From the NCBI GenBank assembly GCA_002733385.1, contig NVVO01000008.1, positions 100,712 to 118,448 on the forward strand: a stretch of DNA of 17,737 bases. The letters are read 5' to 3'. Positions 7,358-15,894 of this stretch are shown in pieces (positions within the stretch are counted from its first letter, which is position 1; each line of letters opens with the position of its first letter). Source of the DNA: Robiginitomaculum sp. (GTDB lineage Bacteria > Pseudomonadota > Alphaproteobacteria > Caulobacterales > Maricaulaceae). Position numbers and translations under genes: made by a program. Below the pieces are notes generated by a model. It worked only from the letters and a program-made list of their open reading frames with translations, had not been told where the DNA came from and did not search any database.

Positions 7358-8731
7358 TTAAAAATAATCTGCACTTACACGAAACAAATTTTCCACCTGT
7401 TTCAAAGCGGATTTATCTGCCAATAACACCACATGATCACGGGTTAAAATCGTCAAATCGGGTGTCGGCTTTATTACGTTTCCAGCCCGAATGATCGCGC
7501 CGATAACAATATCTTCCGGTATGCCGGCTTCTTCCAGAGTTTTACCTGCAAGTGGTGAAGTGTCGAGCACTTCTCCCTCCATAACTTCTGCCGCACCGCC
7601 TTCCAGCGCAAATACATCTAAAATACGCCCCTTGCGGACATGGCGCAATATTGAAGACACGGTTGTGGCGCGCGGATCTATAATCATATCTATGTCCAAA
7701 GACGACTTTATATCCAATAAAGACACATCATTAACCAGGCTAAACACTTGAGCATTGCCTTTGGACTTGGCCATAATTCCTGCCAGTATATTGGTTTTGT
7801 CATCATTTGTCAGACACAGAACCCCTTGGGCGTCCCGCACACCCGCCTCCTCTTGCACGGTCGCGCTCAAGGCATCACCCCATAACACAACCGTATGGTC
7901 AAGCATATCGGCAACACGTTCCGCCGTCGCTTTGTCCGCTTCAACCACCCTAACCCTAACGCCGGTTACTTTTTCAAGCTCCTTCGCTACATAGGCACCG
8001 ACATTGCCGCCGCCAAAAATTACCACATAGCGGGCCTTTTCATCATCACTGCCGATGATGTCCAGCAAGCGTCCTGCGTGGGCAGTTTCCACGACAAAAT
8101 ATGCTTCATCGCCAATTGCCAATTGATCGCCTGGATCCGGGGCAAAAAACTGACCTTCGCGAAATACACCTACGATTGTGGCGTTTAAATCAGGAAACAA
8201 CTCACCGATCTGGCGGATGGGCATATTGATAATAGGACAATCATCATCCACATGGATGCCAATCAATTGCACCAGGCCGCCGGCAAATGGAACAACATCA
8301 AATGCCCCAGGCGTATTTAAACGGCGCAAGATAGCTTTGCCGATTTCTATCTCGGGAGAAATAATAATATCAATGGGCATGTTTTCACGGGTATATAGAT
8401 CCCGCCATGTATCCTTTAAATAATCCTGCGCCCGCACGCGAGCGATTTTCATCGGGGTTCCAAATAAAGAATGGCTGACTTGACAGGCCACCATATTGAC
8501 CTCGTCGGAATAGGTCACGGCAATGATCATGTCTGCTGTGTCCGCGCCTGCCTGTTTAAGGACGCTTGGGTGCGAACCATGACCAATAATGCCGCGCACA
8601 TCAAGCTCGGTCGAAATATTTTGCACCAGATCAGGTGAAATATCGACAACCGTTACTGAATTGTTTTCAGCCGAGAGCCGCCGCGCAATTCCGTAGCCAA
8701 CCCGACCAGCACCGCAAATGATGATATCCAT
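7358..8731 (-). CDS. trkA: Trk potassium uptake regulatory subunit TrkA
   Basis: TrkA is the cytoplasmic nucleotide-binding ring that gates TrkH in response to NAD(H) or ATP/ADP. The 457-residue length is normal for the two-repeat form. Each half has an RCK-N Rossmann domain followed by an RCK-C domain: GAGRVG (7-12) with the acidic strand end VVD (28-30), and GGGNVG (240-245) with VVEAD (262-266). The ATG at 8731 places GxGxxG six residues from the N-terminus, as in the family. It is 17 bases after the ntrX stop and precedes trkH, so it sits in the ntr operon. TrkA near ntrX is common in alphaproteobacteria; this is family knowledge and not a database result. Confidence 0.97.
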   Translation of the reverse strand: MDIIICGAGRVGYGIARRLSAENNSVTVVDISPDLVQNISTELDVRGIIGHGSHPSVLKQAGADTADMIIAVTYSDEVNMVACQVSHSLFGTPMKIARVRAQDYLKDTWRDLYTRENMPIDIIISPEIEIGKAILRRLNTPGAFDVVPFAGGLVQLIGIHVDDDCPIINMPIRQIGELFPDLNATIVGVFREGQFFAPDPGDQLAIGDEAYFVVETAHAGRLLDIIGSDDEKARYVVIFGGGNVGAYVAKELEKVTGVRVRVVEADKATAERVADMLDHTVVLWGDALSATVQEEAGVRDAQGVLCLTNDDKTNILAGIMAKSKGNAQVFSLVNDVSLLDIKSSLDIDMIIDPRATTVSSILRHVRKGRILDVFALEGGAAEVMEGEVLDTSPLAGKTLEEAGIPEDIVIGAIIRAGNVIKPTPDLTILTRDHVVLLADKSALKQVENLFRVSADYF

Positions 8732-8748
8732 TTATTTAGTCCCCATTG

Positions 8749-10143
8749 TTATTCTCGTTCGCTCACAGCAGACTTTGAATTTATACCTAAAGATTTTAAC
8801 TTTCTGTGCAATGCCGACCTTTCCATACCAACAAAAGCGGCGGTCCGGGAAATATTTCCGCCAAACCGTGCGATTTGCACTTGTAGATACTCACGCTCAA
8901 AATGTTCTCTGGCGCTACGAAGTGGCATAGAAATCACCCGATCATTGCTATCCTGGGAACCATTGTTGTGTCGAACGATAGATACTTCTTCGGGCAATGA
9001 TTCCAGTGTTATAGGGTCACCTGGGTCACCACTTGCCAAAATCAATAACCTTTCGACATTGTTCTTTAATTGTCTGACATTTCCCGGCCAAGCATAGGCT
9101 TGTAATGCAGCCATGGCATCGGCCCCAATTTTCCGGGACGGCAGGCCCGTAGACTTAGTCAATTTTTTAATAAAATAATTGACTAAGTCCGGAATATCGT
9201 CCCTGCGCTCATTTAACGGTGGGGCTTCAAGCGGCATCACATTAAGGCGGTGATACAGATCTTCGCGAAACCGCCCTAGCCGTGTTTCTCGTTCCAAATC
9301 CCTCGAGGTCGATGTGATGATGCGAACGTCAACCTGCACATCCTTCTGCCCGCCGACCCGCTGAAAACGCTGGTTAACCAGAAGTCTCAACAATTTACTT
9401 TGTGTCTCAATGGGCATGTCCGCAACTTCATCTAAATATAGCGTGCCATAATGCGCCCGCTCCAGCAGGCCAATTTTAAAACTTGAACCCTGGGAGTCTT
9501 CTGTCCCAAACAGTTCTTCCTCAACGCGCTCAGGCACCATTGAAGCGGCATTAACCACCCGAAACGGGCCATTTTTCCGCCCGGATTTATCATGTAAAAG
9601 CCGTGCAATCAGCTCCTTGCCAGCCCCGGAAGGGCCAGAAATCAAAACCCGGCTATTTGTCGGCGCGATGCGGTCAATTTTTTGCCTAAGTTGGCAAATG
9701 ACAGAGGAGTGTCCAATCAGTGTTTCCTCGTGGGAAGACCGCCCTTTTAACTCCGCATTTTCTTGCCGTAATTGCGCCGTCTCTAAAGCACGCTTGGCAG
9801 TAATTAGGAGTTTTTCACTTTGAAACGGTTTGACAATATAATCATATGCCCCTTTCCGGATGGCAGAAACTGCGGTTTCTACTGTACCGTGACCACTGAT
9901 AATGATCACAGGAATATCCGGGTCGGTTCTTTTGAATGCATCCATCAACTCGATACCATCCATCTCCGAGCCTTTCAGCCAGACATCCATAATGACCAGA
10001 GACGGTTTGCGTGACCGAAACTCCGCCAATGCTTGCCGACACCCGTCCGCCTCACGGACAGGGTAGCCATCATCAGACAAAATGCCGGCAATCAAACTTC
10101 TGATATCATCTTCGTCTTCAACGACTAATATTTCAAAACTCAT
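8749..10143 (-). CDS. ntrX: Nitrogen/redox response regulator NtrX
   Basis: NtrX is the response regulator partnered with NtrY, linked in alphaproteobacteria to nitrogen metabolism, respiration and envelope control. The 464-residue product has a receiver domain (1-120; acidic pocket EDEDD at 9-13, phosphoacceptor Asp53 in IMDVWLKG, Lys105 in VKPF), an AAA+ domain (about 140-375; Walker A GPSGAGKE at 170-177, Walker B LYLDEV at 235-240, FREDLYHRLN at 292-301, WPGNVRQLKN at 352-361) and a Fis-type helix-turn-helix (about 428-453, ISRTAAFVGMERSALHRKL). The sigma-54 contact loop GAFTGA is absent: the stretch after LFG reads TEDSQGSSFKIG. Loss of that loop is usual for NtrX, so it probably acts without sigma-54. 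Its ATG overlaps the ntrY stop (ATGA). A perfect 13-bp inverted repeat lies within it at 9152-9189. Confidence 0.96.
   Translation of the reverse strand: MSFEILVVEDEDDIRSLIAGILSDDGYPVREADGCRQALAEFRSRKPSLVIMDVWLKGSEMDGIELMDAFKRTDPDIPVIIISGHGTVETAVSAIRKGAYDYIVKPFQSEKLLITAKRALETAQLRQENAELKGRSSHEETLIGHSSVICQLRQKIDRIAPTNSRVLISGPSGAGKELIARLLHDKSGRKNGPFRVVNAASMVPERVEEELFGTEDSQGSSFKIGLLERAHYGTLYLDEVADMPIETQSKLLRLLVNQRFQRVGGQKDVQVDVRIITSTSRDLERETRLGRFREDLYHRLNVMPLEAPPLNERRDDIPDLVNYFIKKLTKSTGLPSRKIGADAMAALQAYAWPGNVRQLKNNVERLLILASGDPGDPITLESLPEEVSIVRHNNGSQDSNDRVISMPLRSAREHFEREYLQVQIARFGGNISRTAAFVGMERSALHRKLKSLGINSKSAVSERE
9152..9189. repeat. Perfect 13-bp inverted repeat inside ntrX
   Basis: GACTTAGTCAATT at 9152-9164 is the exact reverse complement of AATTGACTAAGTC at 9177-9189, with a 12-base AT-rich loop between. 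It lies in the ntrX reading frame, where the region encodes DLVNYFIKKLTKS in the AAA+ domain. No T-run follows on either strand, so it does not look like an intrinsic terminator. In mRNA it would form a 13-bp stem. Confidence 0.85.
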
Positions 10144-12404
10144 GATTTAGCCTTTCCTACCTCGGCAGAAATTTTATGGGTTATTGGAAGTGTGGGAGCG
10201 GTTTCGCCGCTAACATATGGTAAATAAATGCGCACAATAGCACCAGTTTGGTTTTCAGCTTGATTGGGTACGGCGTTCAGCAATTCAAGCTGGCCGCCGT
10301 GGTCTTCCGCAATACGGTTGACGATGGCCAACCCAAGACCGGAACCGTCTTTACGTGTGGTCATATAGGGTTCCAGTAAACGGTCTGTATCCAGAAGCGG
10401 CCAGCCTTGGCCATTATCGGCAATATCAATGCAGACCATATTTGCGTCCAAACTGACTTCAGTCACAATAACACCGTCAAGCTCATCTTGACCAGAACCA
10501 TCTATGCGTCTGGATATAGATTCTGCGGCATTTTTATAAATGTTTGTCAGGGCTTGGGAGATTAGGCGTTCGTCGCATAATATCTCGATTTCGGATGCCG
10601 GTGTTTTCTCAAATTCGAACTTTATATCCGGAAATGTCACGCGCTGGGCAAATAATGTCTCATTCAATAATACATCCAGCTTGACCGCCTGCAATATCGG
10701 GGCAGGCATGCGGGCAAATGCAGAAAACTCATCTACCATACGCCCCAAATTTTCGACTTGCCTGATAATTGTACGGGTGCAGCTGGTAAACACATCTGGT
10801 TCAGTACGTATCTCGTCTTTATATTTTCGCTCTAACCGTTCCGCCGACAACTGAATAGGCGTTAACGGGTTTTTGATCTCGTGGGCAATACGGCGCGCCA
10901 CCTCGCGCCAAGCAGAATGACGTTGGGCGGCCACCAAACGGGTTATGTCATCGAAAGTGATCACCCAGCCCGTATCCGTCTGGTTGCCTTTATAGGCGGA
11001 GACACGAATATCCAGATTTTTCGTACCGTAGGGTGTTTCCAAATTCACCTGATCATCTGCCCTATTGCCAATATCGTCTTTAGCCGCATTAAATGCCGGC
11101 AAGAAACCCTTCAAAACACTCGACAAGGGTGATCCCACCACTTCACCGGCTTTGATACCCAGCAAATGTTCCGCTGAAGTATTGATAACCGTAATTTTAC
11201 CCTCAGGGGTCAAGCCGATAACACCGGCACTTACCCCAGATAACACAGCTTCGGAAAATTCCCGGCGTTGTTCAGAAATATCGTGCTCCAGCACCAAGTC
11301 TTGCCGCTGAGTATGTAATTGTAACGTCATACGGTTAAATGCATTAGCCAAATCAGCGATCTCGTCCCAGACACCGCTTACATTGACCCGTGTGGTTAAA
11401 TTACCAGACCGAACTTTTTCAGCCGCATTCACCATTTCTCCCAAAGGGGTAACAATCCGGTTGGCCATCAACATACTCAACCATATAGCGGCAAAAAATA
11501 TTAAAAGTGCAGCCTCAACATAGGTCAGTAAAAATACTTTGTTAAGTGTTCTGGAGGTACCGGAATAGCGGGCCAATGCGGCTTCAACCTTATCGATATT
11601 GTCAATATTTTTTAAAACCCCTGCTCGCAAATACCGCCCCGTATATAGATAGGCATCCGCATAATTTTCCAATTTATAAAGGGCGACCAGTAAATCTATA
11701 TCATTGCGGCTGGTGATCGTCATAGAGCCCTCACGGGCGCGGCCCATGACTTCATCGCTGGGCAGGACATAGTCTGGAGATTGTGCCGCTTCCGCCTGGG
11801 CCAATACCCGCCCATTTCCGTCGACGACATAGACGACTTGAAATCCTCTATATCTTTGCTGGTTGATAAGATAGGCTGTATAGGTAATCCGGTTTGGCAA
11901 TTGCGCTTCGGCCCGGTTTAAGTCATTGGCAATTTCATAAACGCCCCTGGTGTTGGTGTTAAGCTCTTCACTTAAATAGGCATTTGAAAACTCGCGTGAA
12001 TTTTGCATGGTATCACTAACCGTAGGCCCGAAAATATCATTGATATTGCGGCTCATGAGTGCCGTAAAAAATAAACCCACCAAAATGGCTGGAACCAAGG
12101 CAGCTAGGGAAAAAATCAAAATAAAACGACGATGTAAATAAGGCGCACTGCGGCCAGCTTCGGATCTGAAAAACACGCGGCTCAATCGCAGTAAAATGAA
12201 AACACCCAAGCCTATAATCAAAAGTAAATTGACTTGCAAAGCAGGGAGTGCCGCCGCCGCCTGCCCTTCATCTCCAGACAATGCCATCAGCGCCCCGACA
12301 CCTATCATCACGGCCGCCAAGGTGAATAAAGCACCAAATAGAACTGCACGGAATGCTTTTGGGGTTCGGAAATGCCGAACTTGGGGTTTGTTTATATTGT
12401 TCAT
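10140..12404 (-). CDS. ntrY: Membrane sensor histidine kinase NtrY
   Basis: NtrY is the membrane-bound kinase for NtrX. From the ATG at 12404 the product is 754 residues. Membrane segments fall at about 21-43, 56-77, 91-116 and 289-313, with a periplasmic sensor region (about 117-288) between the last two. Then follow a HAMP linker (about 314-365, ending in DLANAFNRMTLQL), a PAS domain (about 385-490), the phosphoacceptor His508 in RRIAHEIKNPLTP, and the ATPase domain with Asn625 (NIYKNAAES), DNGQGW (663-668) and GSGLGLAI (687-694). All catalytic boxes are intact. An in-frame TTG at 12449 would add 15 residues, but the ATG fits better and follows an AAGAAA stretch. The 67-base gap from ntrC holds two hairpins. 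The stop overlaps the ntrX start. Confidence 0.95.
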   Translation of the reverse strand: MNNINKPQVRHFRTPKAFRAVLFGALFTLAAVMIGVGALMALSGDEGQAAAALPALQVNLLLIIGLGVFILLRLSRVFFRSEAGRSAPYLHRRFILIFSLAALVPAILVGLFFTALMSRNINDIFGPTVSDTMQNSREFSNAYLSEELNTNTRGVYEIANDLNRAEAQLPNRITYTAYLINQQRYRGFQVVYVVDGNGRVLAQAEAAQSPDYVLPSDEVMGRAREGSMTITSRNDIDLLVALYKLENYADAYLYTGRYLRAGVLKNIDNIDKVEAALARYSGTSRTLNKVFLLTYVEAALLIFFAAIWLSMLMANRIVTPLGEMVNAAEKVRSGNLTTRVNVSGVWDEIADLANAFNRMTLQLHTQRQDLVLEHDISEQRREFSEAVLSGVSAGVIGLTPEGKITVINTSAEHLLGIKAGEVVGSPLSSVLKGFLPAFNAAKDDIGNRADDQVNLETPYGTKNLDIRVSAYKGNQTDTGWVITFDDITRLVAAQRHSAWREVARRIAHEIKNPLTPIQLSAERLERKYKDEIRTEPDVFTSCTRTIIRQVENLGRMVDEFSAFARMPAPILQAVKLDVLLNETLFAQRVTFPDIKFEFEKTPASEIEILCDERLISQALTNIYKNAAESISRRIDGSGQDELDGVIVTEVSLDANMVCIDIADNGQGWPLLDTDRLLEPYMTTRKDGSGLGLAIVNRIAEDHGGQLELLNAVPNQAENQTGAIVRIYLPYVSGETAPTLPITHKISAEVGKAKS

Positions 12405-12422
12405 TGTTTCTTTTTTATCACA

Positions 12423-12442
12423 GTGTTGCAAAAACTCAACAC
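12423..12442 (-). other. Hairpin in ntrC-ntrY gap, proximal to ntrY
   Basis: A perfect 6-bp stem, GTGTTG at 12423-12428 pairing with CAACAC at 12437-12442, has an eight-base loop rich in T on the transcribed strand. It ends 18 bases before the ntrY ATG. There is no following T-run, so termination is unlikely; a role in translation or mRNA processing is possible but unproven. Confidence 0.45.
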
Positions 12443-12453
12443 AAAACAAATAT

Positions 12454-12470
12454 GCCTGTTTGCAGCAGGC
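12454..12470 (-). other. Hairpin just after the ntrC stop
   Basis: GCCTG and CAGGC (12454-12458 and 12466-12470) form a 5-bp GC-rich stem with a seven-base loop directly after the ntrC TAG. On the minus strand it is followed by ATATTTGTTTTGTG, a T-rich but broken tract, so it could be a weak terminator or attenuator between ntrBC and ntrYX. The stem is short and this is tentative. Confidence 0.4.
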
Positions 12471-12471
12471 C

Positions 12472-13782
12472 CTAGTTTGAGAAATTACGTAATTTTGTGC
12501 GCAGTGTATTGCGGTGAATACCCAATAAATTTGCGGCTTTGGAATTGTTTCCCTCGGTCAATCTCAGGGCTTCGGCAAATATGGGTTTCTCAAACCATTG
12601 CAAAGCCTGCTCATAGGGAGAGAGTCTCGGATCTAACAAGTCGGTTTTACCCAAATAAACCTGTTGTAGCAATTCTATACAGGCGGTTTCAATATTGACA
12701 ATATGCCCCTTTTGGTGTTGCTGGGTTTCGCGAGATTGCAGCATTTGATCGATAATATCCGCCCCCACCGCCTGGTCGGAAAACTGTAAAGCCAATACTT
12801 GCATCAAGCTGCGCAGTTCCCGGACATTGCCTGGCCATTTATGGGCTTTTAGTCGGGCCAATCCGTCTTTTAATATTGTTCTTGGTCCAGCGGGCCGCAC
12901 TTGACTGAAAAAATACAAGGCCAAATCTTTAATGTCCTGGGTCCGCTCGCGCAATGGCGGTAGATAGATTTGTCCGCCCATAAAATGCGACAATAAATCG
13001 GCTCGTAAATTTGGCTGTTGCCGCAATGCTTCAAATGGCAAATCACTGGCTACAATTACCCGAAATTGTTGTTTGAGCGAGCAACGTTCATTGTGCTCCA
13101 TAATCTCCAATAAAACTGTCTGGTCCGGCTTTGAAAGCTCATGTATACGGTCAACGAACAAATCCCCCCTATCCAATTTATCCAATATTTCGCCTTTAGG
13201 TGTTTTGCTGTCGAAATGTAAATATTCCAAGTCAGCTCTCGTACCAGAATCATGGATACATTGGGCGGCAAGGTTTTTCCCGACCCCAACATCCCCCCAG
13301 ATAAATACAGGTATATTAGCGGACGCATAATCGGAAATTGCCCGAAAAACAGGCTGCATAGCTTTGGACTTCCCGATCATTTGGTCCGGTGCAGGCTTGT
13401 GTAAGGTTTGCGTTGCTATTTGGTTATCCAATGCGCGTTCAATAGTTTTTTGCAAATCAGGTAAATCAAATGGTTTGGGAATATACTCGAAAACCCTAGT
13501 CTGTCGTGATTTAAGCGCCGTCACCATGCGGGTATTGGCGCTAATGACGATAATCGGGAGATCCGGCCTGGCGGATTTAAGCTCGGGTACAAATTCAAAA
13601 ATATCCTCAGCCCCCATATGTACATCCGTCAATATGACATCACCTTCCCCCGCCTTTGCCCATTTCATGAGCGTTTGGGGATTGTCGGTAGCCTTTACGG
13701 CAAAACCGGCCCGGGTGAGGTATTTGCTCAATACAAAACGAATGCCCGCATCGTCATCAGCCAAAAGAATGTTGTTTTTCAT
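12472..13782 (-). CDS. ntrC: NtrC-family response regulator with degenerate AAA+ domain
   Basis: By position after ntrB and by both end domains this is NtrC, the nitrogen regulator. The 436-residue product has an intact receiver (DDD at 9-11, phosphoacceptor Asp53 in LTDVHMG, Lys103 in PKPFD) and an intact Fis-type helix-turn-helix at 405-432 (LTEGNNSKAANLLGIHRNTLRTKL). The AAA+ core is eroded. Walker A is GDVGVGKN (163-170) and keeps the lysine and glycines. The segment that should hold GAFTGA is shortened to about SKTPKGEILDKLDRG. Walker B reads DLFVDR (207-212), where DE is expected. The usual FREDLFHRLNV is LRADLLSHFMG. PPLRER (275-280) and KWPGNVREL (315-323) remain. It is probably unable to drive sigma-54 polymerase and may bind DNA as a sigma-70-type regulator, as reported for Rhodobacter capsulatus NtrC, which lacks GAFTGA. 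The ATPase loss is inferred. Confidence 0.9.
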   Translation of the reverse strand: MKNNILLADDDAGIRFVLSKYLTRAGFAVKATDNPQTLMKWAKAGEGDVILTDVHMGAEDIFEFVPELKSARPDLPIIVISANTRMVTALKSRQTRVFEYIPKPFDLPDLQKTIERALDNQIATQTLHKPAPDQMIGKSKAMQPVFRAISDYASANIPVFIWGDVGVGKNLAAQCIHDSGTRADLEYLHFDSKTPKGEILDKLDRGDLFVDRIHELSKPDQTVLLEIMEHNERCSLKQQFRVIVASDLPFEALRQQPNLRADLLSHFMGGQIYLPPLRERTQDIKDLALYFFSQVRPAGPRTILKDGLARLKAHKWPGNVRELRSLMQVLALQFSDQAVGADIIDQMLQSRETQQHQKGHIVNIETACIELLQQVYLGKTDLLDPRLSPYEQALQWFEKPIFAEALRLTEGNNSKAANLLGIHRNTLRTKLRNFSN

Positions 13783-13792
13783 GTGTTTAATC

Positions 13793-14860
13793 TCATTTCT
13801 TTATAGGTTTTTCCGTCCGTAACAATAGGGAAAATATTGTATTGCCGGGTGCTGAAGTGAATTCAACCACCCCGCCATGTTCAAGCATGATTTTTGAAAC
13901 CAAAGCCAACCCCAATCCGTGCCCATTGGCTTTGGCAGTGACAAATGGGTGAAATATCCGGCCCTTTAGCCCGGAAGGTATGCCTATGCCGTTATCAGAA
14001 ATTCGGATTTCCACAGGTAACACATATTTTTCCCCTGCTAGGTTTGTCTTGTGAAGCCCGGCCCGAAACACGGTTTGAATGTCTATACAGGCGCGTTCAC
14101 TCCCTTGTGCAGCATCGACGGCATTGGCTAGCAAATTGATCACCACCTGCATAAGCTGGTCGGCATTGCCGTAAACATCAGGCAGCGATGGATCATAGCT
14201 TTCAGTAAATTTGATATTGGTATTGTCTGCATTTAAAAACAACAAATACGCCTTACGCAAAATTGTGTGAATGTTAAAAGCGGCAAAATTGCCCACTTCT
14301 CTATCGCCAAAGCTTTCCATTTTGTCTGCTAGGCGACCAATACGCCTAACCTCGGATTTGATGAGCCCGGTGATTTCCAAATCCGCTTCATCATCAAGAC
14401 CAGCTTCCAGCAATTGTGCCGCGCCGTAAATGCCCGCCAAAGGGTTTTTCAATTCATGGGCCAACATTCGCCCCAACATTGAGATTGCCTGACTTTGGGG
14501 CTCTTCTTGCTCGCCCGTCCCGCTTTTTTGTTGGGGGCTTAACAAAACGGCAATTTGCCTGTCTAACGGAAAAACCAAATAGGCCCAGTCTGCACCTGCC
14601 GCACCGATAATGTGAATATGAATATCCCGTCCCCGAATTGTCTCCCCGGATTTGGCACACGACTGTAAAGCAAAAGCAAGCCCGTCCAAACCCGGTGCAA
14701 TATCTGCTAATGCAGTACCCATTCGTTTGCCCCGTGACCCTCTTAGCCAGTTTTCTGCCGCCTGGTTCATCCATTGCAAAGTCATATGTTTTGGATCAAA
14801 TACTAAAACCGGATCGGGCAGAGCTTCGGCAACAACCATTGTATTTTCCCGCCCGCTCAT
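13793..14860 (-). CDS. ntrB: Cytoplasmic nitrogen sensor kinase NtrB
   Basis: NtrB is the soluble histidine kinase/phosphatase that controls NtrC phosphorylation under the influence of PII protein. The 355-residue product has an N-terminal PAS-like domain (about 8-110, LPDPVLVFDP...WMNQAAENWL), no membrane segment, the phosphoacceptor His135 in MLAHELKNPLAG, and an ATPase domain with Asn246 (NLLANAVDAA), DNGIG (289-293), FHPFVTAK (303-310) and GHGLGL (313-318). All catalytic boxes look functional, in contrast to its partner's AAA+ domain. The ATG overlaps the dusB stop (ATGA) and ntrC begins ten bases downstream, so dusB-ntrB-ntrC form one translationally coupled unit, the classical nifR3-ntrB-ntrC arrangement. 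Confidence 0.96.
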   Translation of the reverse strand: MSGRENTMVVAEALPDPVLVFDPKHMTLQWMNQAAENWLRGSRGKRMGTALADIAPGLDGLAFALQSCAKSGETIRGRDIHIHIIGAAGADWAYLVFPLDRQIAVLLSPQQKSGTGEQEEPQSQAISMLGRMLAHELKNPLAGIYGAAQLLEAGLDDEADLEITGLIKSEVRRIGRLADKMESFGDREVGNFAAFNIHTILRKAYLLFLNADNTNIKFTESYDPSLPDVYGNADQLMQVVINLLANAVDAAQGSERACIDIQTVFRAGLHKTNLAGEKYVLPVEIRISDNGIGIPSGLKGRIFHPFVTAKANGHGLGLALVSKIMLEHGGVVEFTSAPGNTIFSLLLRTEKPIKK

Positions 14861-15867
14861 GGGGCGACATTCAGTGTTTGCGGGGCCAAATAGATTTGCT
14901 CCAGCATTTCAAGCACTTCCGCTGGATCATTCAATCGACATATTCTACTGCGAACAGCCGCCCGCAAACATCCGGACATTTCTACAGGGGCATGTTCCAC
15001 ATATCCGGCCAGATGCTTGCGGGCGGTACGCAATCCCACTTCAAGACCATCAAACGCCAAAATTTCCCGGTAATGCTTTCGCGCCACCTCAAAGGCTTTT
15101 TGAGGAGTAATCCCTTGTCGGGGCTGGCCATTTAGGGCCGAAACTACCTCCGATATTCGCCACGGTGCCCCTATCAAGCCGCGCCCCAACATGACGCCGT
15201 CCGCACCGGAAGCCAACAAAGCCGCGAGGGCATCTTGTGGGCTTTGAATGTCGCCGTTGACAATCACCGGGATGCTCACAGCAGTTTTTACCGCCTTTAC
15301 CGCCGCCCAGTCGGCCTGGCCCTTATAAAATTGACACCGGGTGCGGCCATGAACAACCACCATTTGGATACCAACATCTTGCGCCCGCAAGGCCAGATCG
15401 GGCGCATTAATCGTATCCGTGTCCCATCCCAAACGCATCTTCAACGTCACTGGTACACTTACGGATGTGACAACAGCCTCGATAAGACTAAGCGCATGGT
15501 CGAGATCACGCATCAACGCCGAACCTGACAAACCACTGGTCACGCGTCTGGCCGGACACCCCATATTTATGTCAATGATCTGGGCGCCCATATCCTCTGC
15601 GATACGCGCTCCCTGCCCCATCCAATGGGCCTCGCGCCCGACCAACTGCACGGCGAGCGGATCGATATCCCCGTCCCCAGCCGTTTTGCGCAGCGCCGCC
15701 TTATCACCTTTGCCCAAATGTTCACTGGCGACCATTTCAGACACCACCAAACCTGGACCGAATTGTTGCGCTAGGCGGCGAAACGGCAGGTCTGAAATAC
15801 CGGACATGGGGGCGACCAATACATTTGATAGCAAGTTGTTCTTGCCGATTTGAATTTGTGCGTTCAT
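14857..15867 (-). CDS. dusB: tRNA-dihydrouridine synthase DusB (NifR3)
   Basis: DusB is a flavin enzyme that reduces uridine to dihydrouridine in the tRNA D-loop with NADPH. The 336-residue product is a TIM barrel with the usual marks: APMSGISDLPFR (19-30), the catalytic Cys104 in INMGCPARRV, LKMRLGW (142-148), HGRTR (173-177), VNGDI (203-207) and the FMN-binding GRG (228-230). The C-terminal helical tRNA-binding domain (about 245-330) is present. The ATG at 15867 places the first strand correctly, with no strong Shine-Dalgarno sequence visible. It is the first gene of the minus-strand block, only 27 bases from the proposed ispDF start, so its promoter must overlap the ispDF coding region or the short gap. 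Confidence 0.97.
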   Translation of the reverse strand: MNAQIQIGKNNLLSNVLVAPMSGISDLPFRRLAQQFGPGLVVSEMVASEHLGKGDKAALRKTAGDGDIDPLAVQLVGREAHWMGQGARIAEDMGAQIIDINMGCPARRVTSGLSGSALMRDLDHALSLIEAVVTSVSVPVTLKMRLGWDTDTINAPDLALRAQDVGIQMVVVHGRTRCQFYKGQADWAAVKAVKTAVSIPVIVNGDIQSPQDALAALLASGADGVMLGRGLIGAPWRISEVVSALNGQPRQGITPQKAFEVARKHYREILAFDGLEVGLRTARKHLAGYVEHAPVEMSGCLRAAVRSRICRLNDPAEVLEMLEQIYLAPQTLNVAP

Positions 15868-15894
15868 AATTTAGCTTTAACGGGAAAAAACCAC

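Noticed and set aside
12405..12449. TTG start for ntrY adding 15 residues
   Set aside because: The added segment crosses the intergenic hairpin and has no family support. ATG 12404 directly precedes the normal NtrY N-terminus.
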